29,502 nt of DNA, from NCBI GenBank assembly GCA_035316885.1, contig DATHII010000119.1:1-29502 (forward strand), read 5' to 3'. Source of the stretch: DASRTE01 sp035316885. Lineage in GTDB: Bacteria; Actinomycetota; Actinomycetes; Jiangellales; Jiangellaceae. Every line of letters starts with the position of its first letter. Within the stretch, counting starts at the first letter, position 1. The translations under genes were made by a program, and so were the position numbers. The notes under the pieces were generated by a model that saw nothing but the letters and a program-made list of their open reading frames with translations, was not told the origin of the DNA and did not search any database. This document shows, one piece after another, positions 16,088 through 22,448 of the stretch.

Positions 16088-17380
16088 GTGAGGAGGTCGC
16101 TGGCGCTGCTGGTCGCGGCGACGACCTCGCTGGTCCTGGTGGCGTTCCTGGTGCCGCTGGCCGTGCTGGTCCGCTCCACCACGGCCGACCAGGCCGTGTC
16201 GGCAGCCGCCGGGCGGGCCAATGCCCTGACACCCGTCGTCGCAACCTCCGGCCGCGACACCGTCGAGCTTGCGTTGGCGACAGCCCAGGCCGCCACCGGC
16301 CAGCCGTTCACCGTCTTCTACCCCGACGGCACCTCGCTGGGCGCCCCTGCGGAACGGTCGGACGCGGTCGTGCTGGCGGCGACCCGTGGCGAGAGCCTGG
16401 TCGCGGAGGCGGACGGCGGGCGGGTCGTGCTGGTCGCGGTGGGCTTGGCTGATGGCACCGGAGTGGTCCACACGTTCGTACCCACGTCAGAGCTCACCGC
16501 CGGGGTCGTGCGGACGTGGCTGGGGCTTGCGGCTCTGGGGGCAGGCTTGGTGGCCCTCGGCGTCCTGGTGGCCGACCGGCTGGCCCGGAACCTGGTCCGG
16601 CCCGTCGTCGAGGCGTCGGAAGTGTCGCACCGGCTGGCCGCGGGCGATCTCGATGCCCGGGCGGTTCCTCGCGGCCCGGAGGAGATCCGGGAGGTGGCCA
16701 CCGGCCTCAACCACCTCGCCCAGCGCATCGACGGCATGCTGCGCGAGGAGCGGGAGTCGGTGGCGGACCTGTCTCACCGGTTGCGGACACCGCTGACAGC
16801 TCTTCGGCTCGAGGCCGAGGCATTGCCGGACGGCGACCGGTCCGGCCGGATCGTCGAGAGCGTCGACGCCCTCGAGCGTGCCGTCACGCAGGTCATAAAC
16901 GACGCCCGTTCCCGCTCCGACAGTGTCGCGGCCGGCGACAATGCACAGTGCGACGCCGCGGCGGTCGTGGCCGACGGGGTGGCCTTCTGGTCCGTTCTGG
17001 CCGAGGACACCGACCGGCGGGTCGAGGCCGTCCTCGTGCCGGGTCCGTTGCCGGTGCGGGTCGCCGCCGCGGACCTGGCTGCCGCCGTCGACGCTTTGCT
17101 CGGAAACGTCTTTGCGCACACGCCTGACGGCACCTCCCTCGCCGTCGGTCTGGAAGGGCGGTCCGGTGGCGGCGCGCGGGTTGTCGTGGCCGACGCGGGC
17201 AGCGGCTTCGCCCACGCCGACGTGGTGGACCGCGGGGCCACCCGGGCGGCCTCGACCGGGCTCGGCCTCGACATCGCCCGGCGGGTGGCCGAGTCCTCCG
17301 GGGGGTCACTCGCCATGGGTCGGTCGGTGCTGGGTGGCGCCGAGGTGACGCTCGATCTGGGCGGCTTAGGCGTCCCTTAG
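16088..17380 (+). CDS. Sensor histidine kinase, partner of the adjacent response regulator
   Basis: A 430-residue membrane kinase. Two transmembrane helices (about 5–27 and 140–162) flank an extracytoplasmic sensor domain of about 110 residues with no family I recognise. HAMP (about 163–215) and the H-box DLSHRLRTPLTALRLEAEAL (phospho-acceptor His230) follow. The ATPase domain has the N-box LLGNVFAHTPDGT, the G1 box VADAGSGF and a G2 box STGLGLDIARRVAESSGG. The start is GTG 16088; no good ribosome site is seen. The response regulator is immediately upstream and a PepSY protein downstream, a layout typical of envelope-sensing systems in actinobacteria. The stimulus is unknown. Confidence 0.93.
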   Translation: MRRSLALLVAATTSLVLVAFLVPLAVLVRSTTADQAVSAAAGRANALTPVVATSGRDTVELALATAQAATGQPFTVFYPDGTSLGAPAERSDAVVLAATRGESLVAEADGGRVVLVAVGLADGTGVVHTFVPTSELTAGVVRTWLGLAALGAGLVALGVLVADRLARNLVRPVVEASEVSHRLAAGDLDARAVPRGPEEIREVATGLNHLAQRIDGMLREERESVADLSHRLRTPLTALRLEAEALPDGDRSGRIVESVDALERAVTQVINDARSRSDSVAAGDNAQCDAAAVVADGVAFWSVLAEDTDRRVEAVLVPGPLPVRVAAADLAAAVDALLGNVFAHTPDGTSLAVGLEGRSGGGARVVVADAGSGFAHADVVDRGATRAASTGLGLDIARRVAESSGGSLAMGRSVLGGAEVTLDLGGLGVP

Positions 17381-17404
17381 GGTCGCGGTAGCGCGCCGCT
17401 AGGG
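17365..17404 (+). promoter_or_regulatory. CTTAGG direct repeats before the PepSY gene (possible response regulator site)
   Basis: CTTAGG occurs at 17365–17370 and 17376–17381 (11-bp spacing), with CTAGGG at 17399–17404 (a further 23 bp). The first copies overlap the end of the kinase gene. The 11-bp same-face repeat is the usual OmpR/PhoB-type binding pattern, and a CTTAG half-site (minus strand) also occurs before the response regulator gene. Confidence 0.45.
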
Positions 17405-17418
17405 CACGGCCCGCGAGC

Positions 17419-17459
17419 CTTCGTATCGAGGTACCCGCACCGGGTGCCCTCGAGCGAAG
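17419..17459 (+). promoter_or_regulatory. Interrupted hairpin running into the PepSY ribosome site
   Basis: CTTCG/CGAAG, CGAGG/CCTCG and CCCG/CGGG form a stacked stem from 17419 to 17459 with small internal loops and a 3-base apex. The right arm ends within the AAGGAGAAGG ribosome site (17457–17466). It may be a kinase terminator, or may limit access to the ribosome site. Confidence 0.45.
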
Positions 17460-17468
17460 GAGAAGGCA

Positions 17469-17981
17469 GTGTCCAGACCTACCTGGTTGACCGCCGCGGG
17501 AGTCGGCGGCGCCATCGTGATCGCCGGATCGGCACTGGTGGCGGTCGCCGCCACCGGGCCGTCCTCCGACCCGGGAACGACGAGCGCGTCGCCGAGTGCG
17601 ACGTCCTCGGCGGAGGGAACGCCGGAGTCCGGCGCGTCGGTGACCACGTCGCCGAGCAGTACCCCTGAGTCCGGCCAGCCGGCGGTTACGGCCGCCGAGG
17701 CGGTGCAGATCGCTCGTGCCGAGCTCGCCGCCGGCGGCGACGTCCCGGCCGTCGAGGAGATCGACCTCAAGCTCGAGGACGGCCGCCAGATCTGGGATAT
17801 CGAGTTCGTCGGCGACCACGAGGTCGAGGTCGACTCGACGACGGGCGACGTCGTCAAGCTCGAGTTCGGAGACGGCCGTGACGACGATCTAGGTCACGAC
17901 GACGGTGACAACGACGACGGTGACAACGACGACAGCGGCCATGGCCGGGGCGGCCACGACGACGCGCCGAACCACGACTGA
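17469..17981 (+). CDS. PepSY-domain membrane protein with Asp/His-rich C-terminal tail
   Basis: A 170-residue protein with an N-terminal hydrophobic segment (MSRPTWLTAAGVGGAIVIAG…, about 7–28) acting as anchor or signal, a Ser/Thr/Pro linker (about 30–68) and one PepSY domain (about 70–137: VTAAEAVQIARAELA then WDIEFVGDHEVEVDSTTGDV). PepSY domains often act as inhibitors or sensors at the cell surface. The last 33 residues are almost entirely Asp, His, Gly and Asn, coded partly by a 15-bp tandem repeat, and look suited to bind divalent metal. The start is GTG 17469 with an excellent AAGGAGAAGG site. It follows the kinase gene by 88 bp and is a likely target of that two-component system. Confidence 0.88.
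   Translation: MSRPTWLTAAGVGGAIVIAGSALVAVAATGPSSDPGTTSASPSATSSAEGTPESGASVTTSPSSTPESGQPAVTAAEAVQIARAELAAGGDVPAVEEIDLKLEDGRQIWDIEFVGDHEVEVDSTTGDVVKLEFGDGRDDDLGHDDGDNDDGDNDDSGHGRGGHDDAPNHD
17898..17933 (+). repeat. 15-bp tandem repeat in the PepSY tail
   Basis: The unit GACGACGGTGACAAC occurs twice in full (17898–17912, 17913–17927) followed by GACGAC. It codes for repeated DDGDN and is in frame, so slippage would change tail length without frameshift. Confidence 0.85.
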
Positions 17982-18019
17982 CCGCTCTCGCCGGCCCGGT
18001 CAGGCGCTCCGATGGGAGT

Positions 18020-18052
18020 TTGTCGCCAGCGGCACATAACCTGGGCGCCGTG
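18020..18052 (+). promoter_or_regulatory. uvrA leaderless promoter with PafBC/RecA-NDp-like motif
   Basis: TTGTCGCCA (18020–18028), 8 bases, TAACCT (18037–18042), 7 bases, then GTG 18050. The first element shares TTGTC and the following purine with TTGTCRGTG of the mycobacterial DNA-damage promoter recognised with PafBC, and the 8-base gap to TANNNT is exact. No Shine-Dalgarno precedes the GTG. Confidence 0.65.
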
Positions 18053-20902
18053 GTGGACCAACTCGTCATCCGCGGGGCCCGCGAGCACAACCTCAAGGAC
18101 GTGTCGCTCGACCTGCCCCGTGACGCGATCATCGTGTTCACGGGGCTGTCGGGCTCGGGCAAGTCCAGCCTGGCCTTCGACACGATCTTCGCCGAAGGCC
18201 AGCGCCGGTACGTCGAGTCGTTGTCCGCCTATGCGCGACAGTTCCTCGGCCAGATGGACAAGCCCGACGTCGACTTCATCGAAGGGCTGTCGCCGGCGGT
18301 CTCGATCGACCAGAAGTCCACCTCGCGCAACCCTCGGTCCACCGTCGGCACCATCACCGAGGTCTACGACTACCTCCGCCTGCTCTACGCGCGGGCGGGG
18401 CGGCCGCACTGCCCGGTGTGCGGGCGCCCGATCGGCCGGCAGACGCCGCAGTCCATCGTCGACCGGGTGCTCGAGCTCGACGAGGGCTCGCGGTTTCAGG
18501 TGCTCGCTCCGGTCGTGCGCGCCCGCAAGGGCGAGTACGGCGATCTGTTCCGCACGCTTCAGACCCAGGGTTACTCGCGGGCCCGGGTCGACGGCGTCGT
18601 CCACCAGCTCACCGAGCCGCCCACGCTGAAGAAGCACGAAAAACACACGATCGAGGTGGTCGTCGACCGCCTCACGGTCAAGGACTCGGCGAAGCGCCGG
18701 CTCACCGACTCTGTCGAGACGGCGCTCCGCCTGTCCGGCGGTCTGGTCACCCTCGAGTTCGTCGACCTCCCGGAGGACGACCCGCACCGCGAGCGGGTCT
18801 TCTCTGAGCACCTCTACTGTCCGTACGACGACCTGTCGTTCGAGGAGCTCGAGCCGCGGTCATTCTCGTTCAACTCGCCGTTCGGTGCATGTCCGGTCTG
18901 CACCGGGATCGGCACCACCATGGAGGTCGATCCCGAGCTCGTGGTCCCCGACCCGAGCCGGACTCTCGACGACGGCGCGCTCGCGCCGTGGTCGGGAGGG
19001 CAGAGCTCCGAGTACTTCATCCGCATCGTGCAGGCGCTGGCCGAGACGGTCGGCTTCCGCACCGACGTCCCGTTCGAGCGCCTGCCGGCCAAGGCCCGCA
19101 CCGCCCTCGTCCAGGGCTACGACGGCCAGGTCCACGTCCGCTACCGCAACCGCTACGGGCGCGAGCGCTCGTACTACACCACCTACGAGGGTGTCATCCC
19201 GTGGGTCCAGCGGCGCCACGCCGAGGCCGAGTCCGACACCAGTCGCGAGCGGTTCGAGGGCTTCATGCGCGAGGTCCCGTGTCCGGCCTGCGGCGGTGCA
19301 CGCCTCAAGCCGGTCAGCCTCGCGGTCACCTTCGGCGGCAAGAGCATCGCCGAGGTGGCTGCCCTGCCGATAGGCGACTGCCTGGCCTTCCTTCGTGAGT
19401 TGTCGCTGTCCGACCGCGAGCGCCAGATCGCCGAACGGGTGCTCAAGGAGATCAACGAACGGCTGCGCTTCCTCGTCGACGTGGGCCTGCACTACCTCAC
19501 CCTCGACCGCTCGTCGGGCACCCTCGCCGGCGGCGAGGCACAGCGGATCAGGCTGGCCACGCAGATCGGGTCTGGGCTGGTTGGCGTGCTCTACGTCCTC
19601 GACGAACCGTCGATCGGCCTCCACCAGCGCGACAACCACCGGCTGATCGAGACGCTGGTCCGCCTCCGCGACCTCGGCAACACCCTCATCGTGGTCGAGC
19701 ACGACGAGGACACCATCCGGGTTGCCGACTGGGTCGTCGACATCGGCCCGGGTGCCGGCGAACACGGCGGCCAGATCGTGGTCTCCGGCACCGTCGACGA
19801 CCTGCTTCGGGACGAGAGCTCGATCACCGGCGCTTACCTGTCCGGCCGGCGCAGCATCCCGCTCCCGACCATCCGCCGGCCGGCGACGCGCGGCCACGAG
19901 CTCACCGTCGTCGAAGCGCGCGAGCACAACCTCCGCGACGTCACCGTGAGCTTCCCGCTCGGCTGCTTCGTGGGGGTCACGGGTGTCAGCGGCTCGGGCA
20001 AGTCCACGCTGGTCAACGACATCCTCTACACGGCGCTGGCCCGGCATCTCTACTCCGCCAGGACCATCCCGGGCCGGCACCGGCGGATCGAGGGCATGGA
20101 CAAGGTCGACAAGGTGGTTCATGTCGACCAGTCGCCGATCGGCCGTACCCCACGGAGCAACCCGGCCACCTACACCGGCGTCTTCGACCACGTCCGCAAG
20201 CTGTTCGCCGAGACCCAGGAGGCCAAGATCCGCGGCTATCAGCCCGGCCGGTTCTCCTTCAACGTCAAGGGCGGGCGCTGCGAGAACTGCAGTGGCGACG
20301 GCACCATCAAGATCGAGATGAACTTCCTGCCCGACGTCTACGTCCCGTGCGAGGTGTGCCACGGCGCCCGCTACAACCGCGAGACGCTCGAGGTCCACTA
20401 CAAGGGCCGCACGATCTCCGAGGTGCTCGAGATGCCGATCGAGGAGGCGCTGGAGTTCTTCGCGCCGGTCGAGCGCATCGCCCGCCACCTGCGAACCCTC
20501 GTCGACGTCGGACTCGGCTACGTGCGTCTGGGCCAGCCCGCGCCCACGCTGTCCGGCGGCGAGGCGCAGCGGGTCAAGCTCGCCTCCGAGTTGCAGCGGC
20601 GTTCCACCGGTCGCACCGTGTACGTGCTCGACGAACCCACCACCGGGCTGCATTTCGACGACATCCGCAAGCTCATCGGCGTGCTGCAGGGCCTGGTCGA
20701 CAAGGGCAACACGGTCATCGTCATCGAGCACAACCTCGACGTGATCAAGACCGCCGACTGGCTGATCGACATGGGCCCGGAGGGTGGCACCGGTGGCGGC
20801 GCCATCGTCGGCACCGGCACCCCCGAACAGCTCACCGCCGTCGATGAGAGCCACACCGGCCGGTTCCTCCGCAGGGTGCTGGACGCTCCGGTGCGGGTCT
20901 GA
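18050..20902 (+). CDS. uvrA: UvrABC excision repair subunit UvrA
   Basis: The damage-sensing ABC-type ATPase of nucleotide excision repair; a dimer loads UvrB onto lesions. The 950-residue protein has two ATPase modules: Walker A GLSGSGKS (32–39) and GVSGSGKS (645–652), signatures LAGGEAQR and LSGGEAQR, and Walker B LDEPSIGLH and LDEPTTGLH. Zinc-finger cysteines lie in CPVCGRPIG, CPACGGARLK, CENCSGDG and CEVCHGARY. The first signature has Ala493 where the usual residue is Ser. The start is GTG 18050 (MVDQLVIRGAREHNLKD), which aligns with known UvrA starts; an in-frame ATG at 18020 adds ten unlike residues and lies in the promoter. A 6-bp hairpin (20928–20942) follows the stop. Confidence 0.97.
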   Translation: MVDQLVIRGAREHNLKDVSLDLPRDAIIVFTGLSGSGKSSLAFDTIFAEGQRRYVESLSAYARQFLGQMDKPDVDFIEGLSPAVSIDQKSTSRNPRSTVGTITEVYDYLRLLYARAGRPHCPVCGRPIGRQTPQSIVDRVLELDEGSRFQVLAPVVRARKGEYGDLFRTLQTQGYSRARVDGVVHQLTEPPTLKKHEKHTIEVVVDRLTVKDSAKRRLTDSVETALRLSGGLVTLEFVDLPEDDPHRERVFSEHLYCPYDDLSFEELEPRSFSFNSPFGACPVCTGIGTTMEVDPELVVPDPSRTLDDGALAPWSGGQSSEYFIRIVQALAETVGFRTDVPFERLPAKARTALVQGYDGQVHVRYRNRYGRERSYYTTYEGVIPWVQRRHAEAESDTSRERFEGFMREVPCPACGGARLKPVSLAVTFGGKSIAEVAALPIGDCLAFLRELSLSDRERQIAERVLKEINERLRFLVDVGLHYLTLDRSSGTLAGGEAQRIRLATQIGSGLVGVLYVLDEPSIGLHQRDNHRLIETLVRLRDLGNTLIVVEHDEDTIRVADWVVDIGPGAGEHGGQIVVSGTVDDLLRDESSITGAYLSGRRSIPLPTIRRPATRGHELTVVEAREHNLRDVTVSFPLGCFVGVTGVSGSGKSTLVNDILYTALARHLYSARTIPGRHRRIEGMDKVDKVVHVDQSPIGRTPRSNPATYTGVFDHVRKLFAETQEAKIRGYQPGRFSFNVKGGRCENCSGDGTIKIEMNFLPDVYVPCEVCHGARYNRETLEVHYKGRTISEVLEMPIEEALEFFAPVERIARHLRTLVDVGLGYVRLGQPAPTLSGGEAQRVKLASELQRRSTGRTVYVLDEPTTGLHFDDIRKLIGVLQGLVDKGNTVIVIEHNLDVIKTADWLIDMGPEGGTGGGAIVGTGTPEQLTAVDESHTGRFLRRVLDAPVRV

Positions 20903-20927
20903 CCGAGCGTTGCACCGGCGTGCCTCG

Positions 20928-20942
20928 ACAGGCCGTGCCTGT
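20928..20942 (+). terminator. Hairpin after uvrA
   Basis: ACAGGC-CGT-GCCTGT is a perfect 6-bp stem 25 bases after the uvrA stop. No T-run follows, and it abuts the -35 of the next gene, so it may be a weak terminator or chance. Confidence 0.35.
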
Positions 20943-20946
20943 ATCC

Positions 20947-20987
20947 TTGACATTGACGTAACGTCAACTTCTACCCTCGTTGACATG
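20947..20987 (+). promoter_or_regulatory. MerR-type operator-promoter of the TipA-like gene
   Basis: -35 TTGACA (20947–20952) and -10 TACCCT (20972–20977) are 19 bp apart, the stretched spacing typical of MerR-controlled promoters. Inside the spacer is a perfect 15-bp dyad TTGACGTAACGTCAA (20953–20967). The regulator's own ATG (20985) is 7 bases after the -10, so the transcript is probably leaderless. This implies the regulator activates its own gene by untwisting the promoter, as TipAL does in Streptomyces. Confidence 0.85.
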
Positions 20988-21749
20988 ACGAGATCGGGAG
21001 GGATTGTCGCGGTCGAGTGGTCGATCCAGGACCTTGCCCGCGCAGCCGGGACGACCAGTCGGACGCTGCGCCATTACGGCGAGGTCGGGCTGCTCGAACC
21101 CAGCCGGGTCGGCAGTAGCGGCTACCGCTACTACGACCAGGACTCACTCGTGCGCCTGCAGCGGATCCTGCTGCTGCGAGATCTCGGCCTCGGCCTGCCG
21201 GCCATCGCCGAAGTGCTCGACGGGCAACGGGACACCGCTACGGCGCTGCGTACCCACCTGGCGCTGCTCGAACAGGAACGCCGGCGCATTGGGCGGCAGA
21301 TCGAGTCGGTACGGACAACGCTGCGGAAGACGGAGGGAGGTGAGGAACTCATGGCAGAGGAAGTCTTCGACGGCTTCGACCACACACAGTACGAGCGGGA
21401 GGTCACCGAACGCTGGGGGCGCGAAGCCTACGAGAGGGGCGACCGCTGGTGGCGCTCGCTCAGCGCCGCCGAGAAGGGGGCGTTCCAGCAGCGGCAGGTC
21501 GACATCGCCGCCGACTACGGGCGGGCCCTTCAGGAGGGCAAGGCCGCCGCCAGCGACGAGGTGCAGGCCATCACGCAACGCCACGTCGACTGGCTGTCGG
21601 TCACGACCACCCCGACCAAGGACTACCTGATCGGGCTGGGCGAGATGTACGTCGCCGACCCGCGGTTCACGGCGAGCTACGACGAGAGCGGCGCGGGCAC
21701 TGCGGCGTTCGTCCGGGACGCGATGAAGGTCTACGCCGAGCGGATGTAG
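20985..21749 (+). CDS. TipA-like MerR-family regulator (TipAL-type)
   Basis: A 254-residue transcription factor. The MerR winged-helix domain (about 12–80) includes WSIQDLARAAGTTSRTLRHY and GYRYYDQDSL. A coiled-coil follows (about 85–118, LALLEQERRRIGRQIE), then a TipAS drug-recognition domain (about 123–252) with FDGFDHTQYEREVTERWG, LIGLGEMYVADPRFTASYD and GTAAFVRDAM. In Streptomyces lividans TipAL binds thiopeptides such as thiostrepton and activates its own promoter; a Cys in the domain captures the drug. No Cys is present in this protein's C-terminal domain, so binding is likely non-covalent or of another ligand. The start is ATG 20985, leaderless, 7 bases after a 19-bp-spaced MerR promoter. 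Other TipAS-domain proteins bind diverse drugs (e.g. albicidin), so the ligand is open. Confidence 0.92.
   Translation: MTRSGGIVAVEWSIQDLARAAGTTSRTLRHYGEVGLLEPSRVGSSGYRYYDQDSLVRLQRILLLRDLGLGLPAIAEVLDGQRDTATALRTHLALLEQERRRIGRQIESVRTTLRKTEGGEELMAEEVFDGFDHTQYEREVTERWGREAYERGDRWWRSLSAAEKGAFQQRQVDIAADYGRALQEGKAAASDEVQAITQRHVDWLSVTTTPTKDYLIGLGEMYVADPRFTASYDESGAGTAAFVRDAMKVYAERM
21332..21749 (+). CDS. Internal in-frame start giving a TipAS-type ligand-binding protein
   Basis: Within the TipA-like gene, ATG 21351 (MAEEVFDGFDHTQYERE) is in frame and preceded by a strong ribosome site (GGAGG twice at 21332–21340, then TGAGG 5 bases before the ATG). The product would be 132 residues (21351–21749) with only the drug-binding domain. 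In S. lividans tipA makes TipAS (144 residues) in just this way, in excess, as a drug-sequestering partner of TipAL. Coordinates here include the ribosome site. Confidence 0.8.
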
Positions 21750-21845
21750 TCGGCTGACCGCCCCCAATCCGAAGCTGGGTGAACCGTCGGCTGGGATGAT
21801 GCGTTCATCGAAGGTGACCTGCTGCCGCCGATACCGGGAGACGCG

Positions 21846-22367
21846 ATGACCCAGCACGACACGACTCCGACCGACGCACCCGGTCCCGAGCTCCAGCGCC
21901 GGGTGGTGCTGCTCGGTGCCGGCGCCGTCGGCGTGGCGGGCGTGCTGGCCGCCTGCGGAGGGGGTGGCGACGACGCCGGCACGGCCGCGCCGACGACCGA
22001 CACCACGCCGAGCCCCGACGCGTCGGAGACCCCCGCGCCGAGCCCGGAGGCGACGACCCCGCCGGCCGAGGGCAGCGGCGGCACGCCCCTGACGGCCACC
22101 GCGGACGTCCCCGTCGGGGGCGGCGTGATCATCACCGGGGAGCAGATCGTCGTCACCCAGCCCACGGCCGGCGAGTTCAGGGCGTTCGGCAGCACGTGCA
22201 CCCATCAGGGCTGCCAGGTCGCCACGGTGGCCGACGGGTTGATCCAGTGCCCGTGTCATGGCAGCCGGTACTCCGTCGAGGACGGCTCGGTGCAGGCGGG
22301 CCCGGCGCCGGCGCCGCTGCCCGAGGTCACGATCGTGGTCGAGGGAGACCAGGTGCTGCGCACCTGA
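21846..22367 (+). CDS. Rieske [2Fe-2S] Tat-exported lipoprotein
   Basis: A 173-residue membrane-anchored redox protein outside the cytoplasm. The signal peptide has a twin-arginine (LQRRVVLLGAG) and lipobox LAAC with Cys37, so it is probably Tat-exported and lipidated; Tat export suits a protein folded around its cluster. A ~40-residue Thr/Pro/Glu-rich linker follows. The Rieske domain (about 80–172) has both cluster boxes: CTHQGC (Cys118, His120, Cys123) and CPCHGS (Cys135, Cys137, His138), with Cys123/Cys137 as likely disulfide. The start is ATG 21846 with GGGAG 6 bases upstream. It lies after the TipA-like gene (96 bp gap). It is not a quinol:cytochrome c subunit by context; its electron partner is unknown. 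Free-standing lipoproteins of this type are common in actinobacteria. Confidence 0.93.
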   Translation: MTQHDTTPTDAPGPELQRRVVLLGAGAVGVAGVLAACGGGGDDAGTAAPTTDTTPSPDASETPAPSPEATTPPAEGSGGTPLTATADVPVGGGVIITGEQIVVTQPTAGEFRAFGSTCTHQGCQVATVADGLIQCPCHGSRYSVEDGSVQAGPAPAPLPEVTIVVEGDQVLRT

Positions 22368-22414
22368 GGCGTCAGTCGTCAGGGTCGCCGGCAGCAGCGC
22401 TGCGGGCGGCGGAG

Positions 22415-22448
22415 TCGTCCGGACTGACAACTAGGCTTGATGGCTGTG
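22415..22448 (+). promoter_or_regulatory. uvrC leaderless promoter with weak PafBC-like element
   Basis: TAGGCT (22432–22437) lies 8 bases before GTG 22446. Eight bases upstream of the -10 is TCGTCCGGA (22415–22423), which keeps GTC of TTGTCRGTG but is otherwise weak. A 7-bp inverted repeat GTCAGTC/GACTGAC (22371–22377 and 22422–22428) also spans the gap. Confidence 0.45.

Noticed and set aside
18020..18049. ATG 18020 as the uvrA start
   Set aside because: It would lie in the promoter element and add ten residues absent from UvrA proteins; GTG 18050 fits family alignment and leaderless spacing.
18860..20986. A 708-codon minus-strand open frame antisense to uvrA
   Set aside because: Composition (Asp/Val/Leu/Gly-rich, no motifs) is what the reverse of GC-rich coding DNA gives; uvrA on the other strand is unambiguous.
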